Below are positions 7,212 to 15,309 of a stretch of DNA of 15,843 nucleotides, in pieces (position 1 is the stretch's first letter; each line of letters starts with the position of its first letter). The notes beneath the pieces are model-generated. The model searched no databases. It was not told the DNA's origin and was given only the letters and a program-made list of their open reading frames with translations. Source of the DNA: JABMMZ01 sp964600345 (GTDB taxonomy: Bacteria; Bacteroidota; Bacteroidia; NS11-12g; UBA955). The position numbers were made by a program, and so were the translations under genes. The stretch covers positions 1-15,843 of the forward strand of contig CAZRKA010000071.1 of assembly GCA_964600345.1 (NCBI GenBank). The letters run 5' to 3'.

Positions 7212-9662
7212 ATGGTTTTTGAAACCGTTAGTTCCGGGCCGGAATTGCTCACTCAGAAAAAATCAGAGTCAAAGTCTGAAATTAAAAATCAGGACGAATG
7301 CCTGCATTGCGGATTGCCTTGCGGCGATTACAGGGTAAAAGAAGATGGCGCCAATTTCTGTTGTTCGGGTTGCGCGGCGGTTTATCAGTTGCTTAATTCT
7401 CAGAATCTTTGCAAGTATTACGAAGAAGGCAAGGGAATTACACCCGAAGCCACATCCGACCGGGAGCTGGATTATCTCAACGAATCGGAAACAGCTTCAA
7501 AATTCATTGTATTCAGTCAGGGTAATGATGTGCAGTACAGGTTTATCATTCCGGGCATGCATTGCAATTCCTGTATTTACCTGCTCGAAAGACTTGACAG
7601 GCTGGATAAGGATGTCATTTCATCAAGAGTTGATTTCTTTAATAAAGAATTACTCGTAACGGCCCGTAAAGGAGAAAAGGTTTTATCAGAACTGGTTTAT
7701 CTCTTGTTCAGGCTGGGTTATAAACCCGATCTGACTTTGTCTAACAATGCGGGTGTCAAAAAAAGCAAATGGTCGCCGCGAACAATAAAAATAGGTATTG
7801 CAGGATTTTGTTTCGGCAATATCATGATGCTGAGTTTTCCGGAGTACCTTGGTCTTTCGCTGGATGCGTCCAGTCTGGTACTTAAACGCTGGTTCGATTT
7901 TATCAGTCTGGGCTTGTCCTTACCGGTTCTGTTTTACTGTTCTTCTGAGTTTTTTGAAAGTTCCTGGAAGGCGATACGCAGTAAAACACTGAATATCGAT
8001 TTGCCGATAACTCTGGCTATTGTCGCTACTTTTCTTAGAAGTCTGTACGAACTTTTTGCAGAACATCAGGCCGGTTATTTCGACAGTATGACCGGTATAG
8101 TCTTTCTGCTTTTGACCGGACGTTATTTTCAGGACCTCAGCTATCATTCGCTGACCTTCGACCGTGATTACAAATCGTATTTTCCGCTTTCGGCCAGAAA
8201 AATAACAAATGGGATAAGCGATGTTGTCAATATCAGCAAACTGAAAGAAAACGATATAATTGAGCTCAGGAATTCGGAATTATTACCTGCGGATGCTATT
8301 CTGCTTGAAGGGCCTGCCATAGTGGACTACAGTTTTATTACCGGCGAATCAAAACCGCTGGCACTTAATTCGGGTGAGAAGGTATACGCCGGCGCTATTA
8401 TGAATGGAAAATCTGCGCGGTTTAGTCTGCTGGGTTCTACAGATAACAGCCGTCTGGTAAAACTCTGGTCTGTCGAGAAAAGTAAAAATATTGAGGACAA
8501 CTCGCTGACTGAAAAAATAAACTATTACTTCACACTCGGATTATTCTTAATCGGCGCTTTTGCTTTTGTTTATCAATATAATATAAACGGTACTGAAGAA
8601 GCTTTCAAGTCTCTTGCCAGTGTCCTTATCGTAGCCTGCCCCTGCATACTTCTTCTTGCTACTACCTTTGCCAACGGACATCTGTTGCGAACCCTTAAAG
8701 ATGCCGGTATGTTTGTTAAAAATAAGAATACCCTGAGTGTCCTGGCTGCCTGCAAAACATTTGTGTTTGACAAGACGGGCACTTTAACAGATAATAAAGC
8801 ATTTGAAATTACAGATAAAACAGAATTGAATGCAGAGCAAAAAAGAGTAGTCGGATTTTTATGCCATCAGTCAGTTCATCCATATAGTATGGCAATCAGT
8901 AAGCAATACTACTCGGCTGCCGGCGATATACTGGAGGCTTATACCGATATTCCCGGAATGGGATTGCAGGGCAAAGTAGCCGGTGTGATTTACAGAATAG
9001 GATCAGCGGGGTTTTTGGGTATTGAGAATACTGACATTGCAGATAACAGGAGTTCAATTCACGTAGAAGTAAATGGAAAATACATGGGTTGTTTTTTGCT
9101 GATACACCGCATCCGGAAAGAAACCAATGATGTTTTGAACCGGATGAAAGCTCATGGATACGAGTTGTATCTTTCCAGCGGAGACAATGAACTTAATCCC
9201 GAAATTGAACAAAAGGTGTTTAATGAAATTCTGATCAGGCAACAACCCGAGGATAAGGTAGCACTACTCAGAAAAATTAAAGCCAAAGGAAAAATTGTTG
9301 GAATGGCAGGCGATGGTTTGAACGATGCGCCGGCCCTCAAAGAAGCTGATGTAGCGATTTCTGTGGCTGATAACCAGAATTCCTTTTTCCCCGCCTGCGA
9401 TATATTGCTCACCTCTAAGGCACTCAGGTATTTTCCCGACTTGCTGACGATGGTAAGATATGCCAGATGGGTTATAATTGTAAGCTTCGCATTTTCGCTG
9501 ATATATAATGTTATCGGATTGTATTATGCAGTAACAGCAAATTTATCGCCGCTTACAGCTGCCATCCTGATGCCAAGCAGTTCAATATCGATGCTGCTGA
9601 TCACCTGGTTTATGACCCGGATAATGTCTCGAGTTATCCTGCATAAAACTTTCAAAAATTAG
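7212..9662 (+). CDS. ccoI: Copper-transporting P1B-type ATPase for cbb3 oxidase assembly (CcoI/FixI)
   Basis: This 816-residue membrane ATPase has the CcoI layout. An N-terminal cysteine-rich metal-binding region comes first (C30-x2-C33, C37, C50-C51-x2-C54), then a heavy-metal-associated domain with G116-M-H-C118-N-S-C121. Transmembrane segments follow, with the actuator motif T377-G-E-S380 and the ion-binding C476-P-C478. The phosphorylated aspartate is D520 in DKTGTLTD, the nucleotide-domain H556-P557 is present, and the hinge is G700-D-G-L-N-D705. Met787 and the Ser run at 789-792 occupy the last membrane segment. Known CcoI proteins move Cu(I) toward the periplasmic side for insertion into the CuB site of the oxidase. 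The loop after CPC reads ILLLAT rather than the common ALGLA. The start gives a full N-terminal domain. Confidence 0.95.
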   Translation: MVFETVSSGPELLTQKKSESKSEIKNQDECLHCGLPCGDYRVKEDGANFCCSGCAAVYQLLNSQNLCKYYEEGKGITPEATSDRELDYLNESETASKFIVFSQGNDVQYRFIIPGMHCNSCIYLLERLDRLDKDVISSRVDFFNKELLVTARKGEKVLSELVYLLFRLGYKPDLTLSNNAGVKKSKWSPRTIKIGIAGFCFGNIMMLSFPEYLGLSLDASSLVLKRWFDFISLGLSLPVLFYCSSEFFESSWKAIRSKTLNIDLPITLAIVATFLRSLYELFAEHQAGYFDSMTGIVFLLLTGRYFQDLSYHSLTFDRDYKSYFPLSARKITNGISDVVNISKLKENDIIELRNSELLPADAILLEGPAIVDYSFITGESKPLALNSGEKVYAGAIMNGKSARFSLLGSTDNSRLVKLWSVEKSKNIEDNSLTEKINYYFTLGLFLIGAFAFVYQYNINGTEEAFKSLASVLIVACPCILLLATTFANGHLLRTLKDAGMFVKNKNTLSVLAACKTFVFDKTGTLTDNKAFEITDKTELNAEQKRVVGFLCHQSVHPYSMAISKQYYSAAGDILEAYTDIPGMGLQGKVAGVIYRIGSAGFLGIENTDIADNRSSIHVEVNGKYMGCFLLIHRIRKETNDVLNRMKAHGYELYLSSGDNELNPEIEQKVFNEILIRQQPEDKVALLRKIKAKGKIVGMAGDGLNDAPALKEADVAISVADNQNSFFPACDILLTSKALRYFPDLLTMVRYARWVIIVSFAFSLIYNVIGLYYAVTANLSPLTAAILMPSSSISMLLITWFMTRIMSRVILHKTFKN

Positions 9663-9749
9663 TTTCATTGTAGATTGATCATTTTATTTAGTTATGAGCT
9701 TATTAATTAATGATTTAATAAAACATAAATTTTCAATTTTTAGGAAAAA

Positions 9750-9765
9750 ACTGACCATTGTCAGT
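9750..9765. promoter_or_regulatory. Candidate Crp/Fnr-type operator upstream of ccoS-ccoNOQPGH
   Basis: ACTGAC-CATT-GTCAGT is a perfect 6-4-6 inverted repeat with the TGAC-N4-GTCA core and 4-base spacer of Crp/Fnr-family sites. Its centre (9757.5) lies 51.5 bp upstream of the TA of the candidate -7 box at 9809. High-affinity cbb3 oxidase operons are commonly controlled by FNR/FixK-type regulators, which supports the reading. The regulator itself is not in the window. Confidence 0.5.
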
Positions 9766-9780
9766 ATTTTATATGACAAT
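9757..9780. repeat. Second overlapping inverted repeat ATTGTCA-N10-TGACAAT
   Basis: Seven-base arms at 9757-9763 and 9774-9780 are exact reverse complements separated by 10 bases. The left arm is shared with the right half of the Crp/Fnr-type dyad, giving three TGAC half-sites in alternating orientation (9752, 9760 and 9774). It could be an additional binding site or a local stem. Confidence 0.45.
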
Positions 9781-9808
9781 CATCATGTTCTGAAAATCAG
9801 AGCTTAAA

Positions 9809-9816
9809 TACTTTTG
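9809..9816 (+). promoter_or_regulatory. Candidate -7 box for the ccoS-ccoNOQPGH operon
   Basis: TACTTTTG matches TAnnTTTG 13 bases before the ccoS ATG at 9830. No good TTG lies at the usual 19-base spacing. The leader would be very short (about 10 bases or fewer), so this call is tentative. Confidence 0.42.
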
Positions 9817-9829
9817 AACCGTGGAAATC

Positions 9830-9979
9830 ATGATATTACTGATTGGCGCCAGTCTTATTCTGGCAATACTTTTTCTGATCATGTTTATCCGTGCCGGCAA
9901 AAAGGGACAATTCAGGGATACCTATACTCCGTCTGTCAGAATTCTTTTTGATGACGATAAAGCCGAATCTTCCAAATAA
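9830..9979 (+). CDS. ccoS: cbb3-type oxidase assembly protein CcoS
   Basis: This 49-residue protein has one N-terminal membrane helix (about residues 2-20) followed by the CcoS signature KKGQFRDTYTPSVRILFDDD (24-43), which matches the family's 'sGQFdDl.tPa.RiLfDDd' pattern. CcoS is a small membrane protein required for maturation of the cbb3 oxidase, probably for cofactor insertion into CcoN. An in-frame GTG at 9821 would add three residues; the ATG at 9830 gives the usual family start. It lies 15 bp upstream of ccoNO and is the first gene after the regulatory region, a common position for ccoS in Bacteroidota. Confidence 0.93.
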   Translation: MILLIGASLILAILFLIMFIRAGKKGQFRDTYTPSVRILFDDDKAESSK

Positions 9980-9994
9980 CATAATTAAACAAAT

Positions 9995-12130
9995 ATGAAT
10001 AAAGAAACCTTTCATTATGACAACAAAATTGTAAAATGGTTTGCTTACGCCACTATGCTATGGTCGCTGGTAGGTATGCTGGTTGGATTGCTGATTGCCT
10101 TCCAGCTTGTATTTCCGGCTCTTAACTTTGATCTGGCTCAGACAACTTTTGGCAGAGCAAGACCGGTGCATACAAATGCCATCATTTTCGCCTTTGTTGG
10201 AAACGGAATTTTTATGGGGGTGTATTACTCTTTGCAAAGATTGTGTAAGGCGAGGATGTTCAGCGACACACTCAGCAAGATACATTTCTGGGGCTGGCAG
10301 CTGATAATAGTTTTTGCTGCCCTTACACTTACAGCCGGGTATACAACCGGAAAGGAATATGCCGAGCTTGAATGGCCGATAGATATTCTGATAACCATCA
10401 TTTGGGTTGTATTCGGGTGGAACATGTTTGGTACGATTATCAAACGCCGTGAGCGCCATCTTTATGTCGCCATCTGGTTTTACATAGCCACTTTTGTAAC
10501 TGTAGCTGTTTTGCACCTGGTTAATTCTTTTGAGCTGCCATACAGCTGGATTAAAAGTTACAGCTGGTATGCAGGTATGCAGGATGCCCTGGTACAATGG
10601 TGGTACGGACACAATGCCGTGGCGTTCTTCTTGACCACTCCTTATCTGGGGCTGATGTATTATTTCATGCCCAAGGCAGCAGACAGACCGGTTTATTCAT
10701 ACCGCTTATCAATTATACATTTCTGGGCGCTGATTTTCCTTTATATCTGGGCAGGTCCTCACCACCTCTTATACACTTCACTACCCGACTGGGCGCAGTC
10801 GCTTGGAGTAGTGTTCTCGGTTATGCTGATTGCACCAAGCTGGGGTGGAATGATTAACGGATTACTGACTTTGCGCGGTGTATGGGATAAGGTAAGGGAA
10901 GATGTTGTGCTTAAATTTATGGTAGTAGCTGTTACTGCTTATGGTATGGCTACTTTCGAAGGTCCTATGCTGTCGTTCAAGAACATCAATGCGATAGCTC
11001 ACTTTACAGACTGGATTGTTGCTCACGTGCATGTTGGAGCGCTTGGCTGGAATGGATTTCTGACATTTGGTATTCTGTACTGGCTAATTCCGCGAATATT
11101 CAAAACCGAACTTTACAGCAAGAGCATGGCCAACACGCATTTCTGGCTTGGAACTCTGGGTATCTTACTATATGCAATACCGATGTACTGGGCCGGATGG
11201 ACTCAGAGTCTGATGTGGAAAGAATTTACCGAAGATGGTACACTTAAATACCAGTTTCTTGAGACAGTAGTTCAGTTGAAACCATTCTACCTCCTGCGTT
11301 CAATCGGAGGCAGTATATATTTCATAGGAGCGGTTTTGATGGTATACAATCTGATTAAAACCATACGTTCAGGAAAGGCAGTAAACGACGAAGCTGCCGA
11401 AGCTGCTCCTTTGAGCGGTGAATATGTACCTCACCACAAAGAACACTGGCATCGCTGGGTGGAACGCAAACCAGTTCAGTTGCTGGTATTGTCGTTGATC
11501 GTAATTTTAATCGGAGGTGCAGTAGAATTCATTCCTTCCTTTTTAATCAAAAGCAATGTGCCTACCATCAGCAGTGTAAAACCTTACACCCCGCTTGAGC
11601 TGCAGGGAAGAGACATATATGTGAGAGAGGGATGTTATACCTGCCACTCGCAGATGGTAAGACCATTCAGGAGTGAAACCGCCAGATATGGTGAATATTC
11701 AAAAGCAGGTGAGTTTGTTTACGACCATCCTTTCCAGTGGGGAAGCAAAAGAACAGGACCTGATCTTGCACGGGAAGGTACTCAGAAATTGAGAAAGAAC
11801 AACTCATGGCATTTCAACCACATGTACGAGCCGAGCTCAACATCTCCGGGTTCAATTATGCCGAGATATCCCTGGTTGTTTGAGAACGATATAGACATGG
11901 ATATAACAGAGGCCAAGATTAAGGCTATGCAGACCCTGGGTGTGCCATACGAACAAGGATACGAGAAGATAGCTAATCAGGATCTGATGGCTCAGGCAAA
12001 CGAAATTGTTGAAGATCTGAAAAAAGAAAAGATCAAGGCAATGCCTCAGAAAGAAATCATTGCACTGATAGCATATCTGCAAAGGCTTGGAAAAGACATT
12101 AGTGCCGAATCAAACTTAAGTGAAAAATAA
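9995..12130 (+). CDS. ccoNO: cbb3-type cytochrome c oxidase, fused subunits I and II (CcoN-CcoO)
   Basis: This 711-residue protein fuses the haem-copper subunit CcoN (about 1-460) to the cytochrome c subunit CcoO (about 490-711). The CcoN part shows H59 and H346 (low-spin haem b ligands), H206, H256 and H257 (CuB ligands), Y250 (the cross-linked tyrosine position), E322 in FEGPM, and H344 (high-spin haem b3). These numbers sit one below those I recall for the Pseudomonas stutzeri enzyme, so the catalytic core looks intact. A polar linker (about 457-492) leads to the CcoO membrane anchor (494-513). The single haem c site C547-Y-T-C550-H551 follows, with the likely axial Met622 in IMPRYPW. The enzyme reduces O2 with high affinity at the inner membrane while pumping protons. 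Confidence 0.97.
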   Translation: MNKETFHYDNKIVKWFAYATMLWSLVGMLVGLLIAFQLVFPALNFDLAQTTFGRARPVHTNAIIFAFVGNGIFMGVYYSLQRLCKARMFSDTLSKIHFWGWQLIIVFAALTLTAGYTTGKEYAELEWPIDILITIIWVVFGWNMFGTIIKRRERHLYVAIWFYIATFVTVAVLHLVNSFELPYSWIKSYSWYAGMQDALVQWWYGHNAVAFFLTTPYLGLMYYFMPKAADRPVYSYRLSIIHFWALIFLYIWAGPHHLLYTSLPDWAQSLGVVFSVMLIAPSWGGMINGLLTLRGVWDKVREDVVLKFMVVAVTAYGMATFEGPMLSFKNINAIAHFTDWIVAHVHVGALGWNGFLTFGILYWLIPRIFKTELYSKSMANTHFWLGTLGILLYAIPMYWAGWTQSLMWKEFTEDGTLKYQFLETVVQLKPFYLLRSIGGSIYFIGAVLMVYNLIKTIRSGKAVNDEAAEAAPLSGEYVPHHKEHWHRWVERKPVQLLVLSLIVILIGGAVEFIPSFLIKSNVPTISSVKPYTPLELQGRDIYVREGCYTCHSQMVRPFRSETARYGEYSKAGEFVYDHPFQWGSKRTGPDLAREGTQKLRKNNSWHFNHMYEPSSTSPGSIMPRYPWLFENDIDMDITEAKIKAMQTLGVPYEQGYEKIANQDLMAQANEIVEDLKKEKIKAMPQKEIIALIAYLQRLGKDISAESNLSEK

Positions 12131-12135
12131 ACAAT

Positions 12136-12303
12136 ATGAAATTCATAAATTATCTGGAGACAATTTCAGGCGTTGGGATTTATCCGCTCACTTCACTGCT
12201 GATATTTTTCCTCTTCTTCGTTGTCCTTTTGTGGTTCGTCGCTAAGACAGACAAAAATTACCTGAAAGAAATAGAACAGATCCCATTCGATAATAACAAG
12301 TAA
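12136..12303 (+). CDS. ccoQ: cbb3-type oxidase small subunit CcoQ
   Basis: This 55-residue protein begins 5 bp after ccoNO and ends 6 bp before ccoP. A single strongly hydrophobic helix (about 18-36, including LLIFFLFFVVLLWFVA) is followed by a short charged tail, with TDKNYLKEIEQIPFDNN at 38-54. The size, position between ccoNO and ccoP, and the tail pattern 'kk.Y..e...lPfDd' identify CcoQ (FixQ). CcoQ stabilises the assembled oxidase, especially its association with CcoP. The assignment depends mostly on context and length, because the family is poorly conserved. Confidence 0.88.
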   Translation: MKFINYLETISGVGIYPLTSLLIFFLFFVVLLWFVAKTDKNYLKEIEQIPFDNNK

Positions 12304-12309
12304 ACCAAT

Positions 12310-13464
12310 ATGATGAGAACAATAAAATCAATCGCTTTGATCGTTGCATCAATGATATCCATTAATGCTTTTGCCACTTCACCGGCTCCGGCCAGGGGGA
12401 TTGGCAGCAACCCTATGTTTTTGGCCATGGCAATCCTTGCAGGAGTATTGCTGATGGTGATTATCATTTTGTCCGGAGTATTAAAAACTGCAGTCAAAAC
12501 TAAAATAAGGGATATATTGAACAGCAGGGGACTGCAATCTTTAATTGTGTTTGCGTTTTTAATTTCCGGCACCGACGCCATGGCTCAGGAAGTCAAAAAA
12601 GAAAGTATTTACGAAGCAACTCCGCTTGCAGGTATGCACCCGCTTGGATTTTATCTGCTTTTTGCGGTCATTTTGCTTGAGCTTTTTGTCATACTCTGGA
12701 TGTGTCTTCTGATACTCAGAATAATTGTCAGAAAAGAAGCTGAATCTGCTGTAGCGGCAAACGAAGCAACCGAAAAGAAACCGGGTTTTTTCAGCAATTT
12801 GTTTGTCAGAAAATTTCTGGGTGTTAAACCGGCAAGTGCAGACGCAGATGTGATGCTGGATCACGAATATGACGGTATCCGCGAACTGGATAACGATCTT
12901 CCGCCTTGGTGGAAATACGGATTCTATCTCACTATAGTAAGTGCCATTATTTATTTAATCAGTTACCACGTTACACATACATCTATGTCAAGTATTGAAG
13001 AATACAATGCTGAAATGGCCAGTGCAGAAGCAAGTGTTAATGCCTACAGGCAAAAGATGGCATTGAATGTCGACGAGAGCAACGCAGTTTTTGTCAGCGA
13101 AACGGATAAAATAGAAAAAGGAAAATTGATTTATCAGAAAAATTGTGCAGTATGTCATGGACCGGAAGGTCAGGGTATAGTTGGTCCCAATTTCTGCGAC
13201 AACAATTGGATTTATGGAAACAAACCCGGAGATTTGTTCAAAATAGTTAAGAACGGTACATCTAAAGGTATGAAGCCATGGAAAGACGATCTGACACCTG
13301 TAGAAATACAGAATGTTATTGGTTATATACACACACTACTGGGTACTAAACCCGCTAATCCGAAAGATCCGGAAGGGAACAATTACGATGGTGAAATGCA
13401 AACCAACCCGGAAGTTTCAAAAGCAGTATCCGACAGTTCGAAAAACATTGAAATTAAGTCATGA
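12310..13464 (+). CDS. ccoP: cbb3-type oxidase cytochrome c subunit III (CcoP) with long N-terminal membrane region
   Basis: In this 384-residue protein, the canonical CcoP part begins near residue 184 with DHEYDGIRELDNDLPPWWK, the family's 'H.yDGI.E.DN.LP.WW' motif. A membrane helix follows (about 204-219), then a cytochrome c domain with C279-A-V-C282-H283 and a likely axial Met321 in GMKPW. Only one haem site is present, unlike the two of proteobacterial CcoP; single-haem CcoP is usual in Bacteroidota. The first 180 residues hold a signal-like segment (5-22), a helix (36-57), a second signal-like stretch ending AMAQE (77-94), and another helix (112-140). CcoP passes electrons from soluble cytochrome c to CcoO. 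The alternative ATG at 12313 removes only one Met. The stop overlaps ccoG as ATGA. Confidence 0.94.
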   Translation: MMRTIKSIALIVASMISINAFATSPAPARGIGSNPMFLAMAILAGVLLMVIIILSGVLKTAVKTKIRDILNSRGLQSLIVFAFLISGTDAMAQEVKKESIYEATPLAGMHPLGFYLLFAVILLELFVILWMCLLILRIIVRKEAESAVAANEATEKKPGFFSNLFVRKFLGVKPASADADVMLDHEYDGIRELDNDLPPWWKYGFYLTIVSAIIYLISYHVTHTSMSSIEEYNAEMASAEASVNAYRQKMALNVDESNAVFVSETDKIEKGKLIYQKNCAVCHGPEGQGIVGPNFCDNNWIYGNKPGDLFKIVKNGTSKGMKPWKDDLTPVEIQNVIGYIHTLLGTKPANPKDPEGNNYDGEMQTNPEVSKAVSDSSKNIEIKS

Positions 13465-14879
13465 GTTCCGACCCGTTTGAACTTGAGCATGTAGACCAAT
13501 CATACAGGGATTCCATAGGTACTATTGGAAAGGATGGCAAGCGCAAATGGGTTTTTCCCTGGAAGCCTAAAGGCAAACTTTACAACTACAGAACAGCGCT
13601 GTCAGTTTTTTATCTGCTGATACTTTTTTCGCTGCCTTTTCTTAAAAGCAACGGGCATCCCATGTTTCTTTTCAATGTAATTGAAAGGAAGTTTATATTA
13701 TTCGGTACAATATTCTGGCCTCAGGATCTGGTGATATTCGGGGTAGCCATGATTACCATAATTTTATTTGTAGTCATTTTTACAGTGGCATTCGGACGCA
13801 TTTTTTGCGGATGGGTTTGCCCTCAGACTATCTTTATGGAAATGGTATTCAGAAAAATTGAATACTGGATAGACGGCTCGGCAACTCAGCAAATTAAACT
13901 GAAACAGGAGGGGTGGACTGCGGAAAAAATAAGGAAAAGAGTTCTGAAACACTCGGTTTTTTATGCCATTGCTTTGCTTATTTCAAATACTTTTCTGGCA
14001 TATGTCATCGGGATCGACGAACTTATTAAAATTATCACTGAACCTGTATCACAACACATAACGGGTTTTTTACTTTTACTTGTTTTCAGCGGTATTTTCT
14101 ATTTTGTTTTTGCATGGTTCAGGGAACAGGTATGTATCATCGCATGTCCTTATGGACGTTTGCAGGGCGTTATGCTCGATAAAAACTCTGTGGTAGTGGC
14201 CTATGATTATAAAAGGGGTGAACCCAGAGGCCGGATCAGAAAAGGAGAGGATCCCGCTTCCAAAGGTGATTGCATAGACTGCGGCATGTGCGTCAAGGTA
14301 TGTCCTACTGCGATAGATATCAGAAACGGCACTCAGCTCGAATGTGTTAACTGTACTGCTTGCATAGATGCCTGTGATGAAGTAATGGAGAAAATTGACA
14401 GACCAAAAAGACTCATTACTTTTGCCAGCGAATCGGATATCTCTGCCGGCAAACACAAACAGCTGAACTGGAGAACCGGAGCGTATAGTGTAGTATTGCT
14501 TATCTTAATGGTTCTGCTCAGCTTCCTGATCGCCAGCCGCAAAAACATTGATTCAACGATTCTGCGGGCACCGGGGATTCTTTATCAGATGACCGACAGT
14601 ACACATTACTCAAATCTTTATCAGCTTAAAACCATCAATAAAACCTATCAGGCCGCAAAACTGGAATTAAGAGTTGTTGAGCCTGCAGGTGCAGTGATTC
14701 GGAAAGTAGGTAAAGACATTCTTGTAAAAGCCGAATCAAAATACGACGGTCAGTTCTTTCTGATATTACCTGCCGAAGAAATGACCGGACATAAAACAAA
14801 AATTATCATGGATGTTGTAAAAGACGGCAAGGTTATTGAGCGCATTAAAACCAGTTTTCTGGGCCCTATTTACAAGTAA
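13461..14879 (+). CDS. ccoG: cbb3 oxidase accessory iron-sulfur protein CcoG (FixG/RdxA)
   Basis: This 472-residue membrane protein has the CcoG layout. Membrane helices lie near 46-60, 87-110, 165-183 and 201-219, then a cytoplasmic ferredoxin-like domain with two 4Fe-4S motifs (C271-x2-C274-x2-C277-x3-C281 and C295-x2-C298-x2-C301-x3-C305), a last helix at about 341-358, and a C-terminal Ig-like domain. Further conserved cysteines are C116 and C120 (GRIFCGWVCPQT) and C225 and C229 (CIIACPYGRLQG). CcoG is proposed to reduce Cu(II) to Cu(I) for the CcoI-dependent supply to CcoN. It overlaps ccoP by 4 bases and precedes ccoH by 7. Confidence 0.95.
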   Translation: MSSDPFELEHVDQSYRDSIGTIGKDGKRKWVFPWKPKGKLYNYRTALSVFYLLILFSLPFLKSNGHPMFLFNVIERKFILFGTIFWPQDLVIFGVAMITIILFVVIFTVAFGRIFCGWVCPQTIFMEMVFRKIEYWIDGSATQQIKLKQEGWTAEKIRKRVLKHSVFYAIALLISNTFLAYVIGIDELIKIITEPVSQHITGFLLLLVFSGIFYFVFAWFREQVCIIACPYGRLQGVMLDKNSVVVAYDYKRGEPRGRIRKGEDPASKGDCIDCGMCVKVCPTAIDIRNGTQLECVNCTACIDACDEVMEKIDRPKRLITFASESDISAGKHKQLNWRTGAYSVVLLILMVLLSFLIASRKNIDSTILRAPGILYQMTDSTHYSNLYQLKTINKTYQAAKLELRVVEPAGAVIRKVGKDILVKAESKYDGQFFLILPAEEMTGHKTKIIMDVVKDGKVIERIKTSFLGPIYK

Positions 14880-14886
14880 AAATAGT

Positions 14887-15309
14887 ATGAACTACAAATA
14901 TTTTATCATTGGCATATATCTCACTTTTGTAGCACTTATCCTGCTGATGGTTTTTAAAAGCTGTTCTCAAAATATTGAGCTTGAAACAGGAAACTATTAT
15001 GCTGAAGAACTCAAGTACCAGTCGCGCATAGATGCCAAGAATCTCGGCAATAAATACAGAGATTCTTTTCAAATCAAAGAACGGGACGGCCGGATAATTA
15101 TAAATACCCCAATTTCGCTTAAATCAGATTCTGTAAGACTTGAATTCAAAAAACCTGATAAAGCATCTGCCGACAGAAATTTTTCATTTAAAGGAAATGG
15201 AATTTCACCCCTTGATAAAAAGCAATTCATTTCAGGTATTTACGGATTGAATATCAGATTATTTACAAAGGATGGCGAGTATCTTATCGAAAAGAAAATA
15301 AAACTGTAA
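14887..15309 (+). CDS. ccoH: cbb3 oxidase accessory protein CcoH (FixH family)
   Basis: This 140-residue protein has one N-terminal membrane helix (about 5-22) followed by a soluble domain. The segment ELETGNYYAEELKYQSRIDA (31-50) is the FixH hallmark 'l....YY..el.yQ..id'. CcoH interacts with the oxidase subunits and stabilises the complex. The frame is open for 17 codons upstream of 14887, overlapping ccoG. The ATG at 14887, 7 bp after the ccoG stop, gives the normal MNYKYF membrane start and was chosen. The stop TAA shares one base with the ATG of the next gene (TAATG). Confidence 0.92.
   Translation: MNYKYFIIGIYLTFVALILLMVFKSCSQNIELETGNYYAEELKYQSRIDAKNLGNKYRDSFQIKERDGRIIINTPISLKSDSVRLEFKKPDKASADRNFSFKGNGISPLDKKQFISGIYGLNIRLFTKDGEYLIEKKIKL

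Larger units (their letters stand above)
9663..9829. other. Intergenic region before ccoS (167 bp)
   Basis: This stretch separates ccoI from the oxidase structural operon. It is A/T-rich and holds two overlapping inverted repeats (9750-9780) and a candidate -7 box (9809-9816). I see no terminator hairpin with a U-tract behind ccoI, so read-through from ccoI remains possible alongside a dedicated promoter. Confidence 0.6.

Noticed and set aside
10058..10612. 184-codon minus-strand ORF antisense to ccoNO
   Set aside because: It is antisense to the conserved haem-copper core. The protein has no recognisable motifs and no promoter was seen.
14836..14886. Upstream extension of ccoH by 17 codons
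   Set aside because: It overlaps the 3' end of ccoG; the ATG at 14887 gives the standard FixH membrane start.
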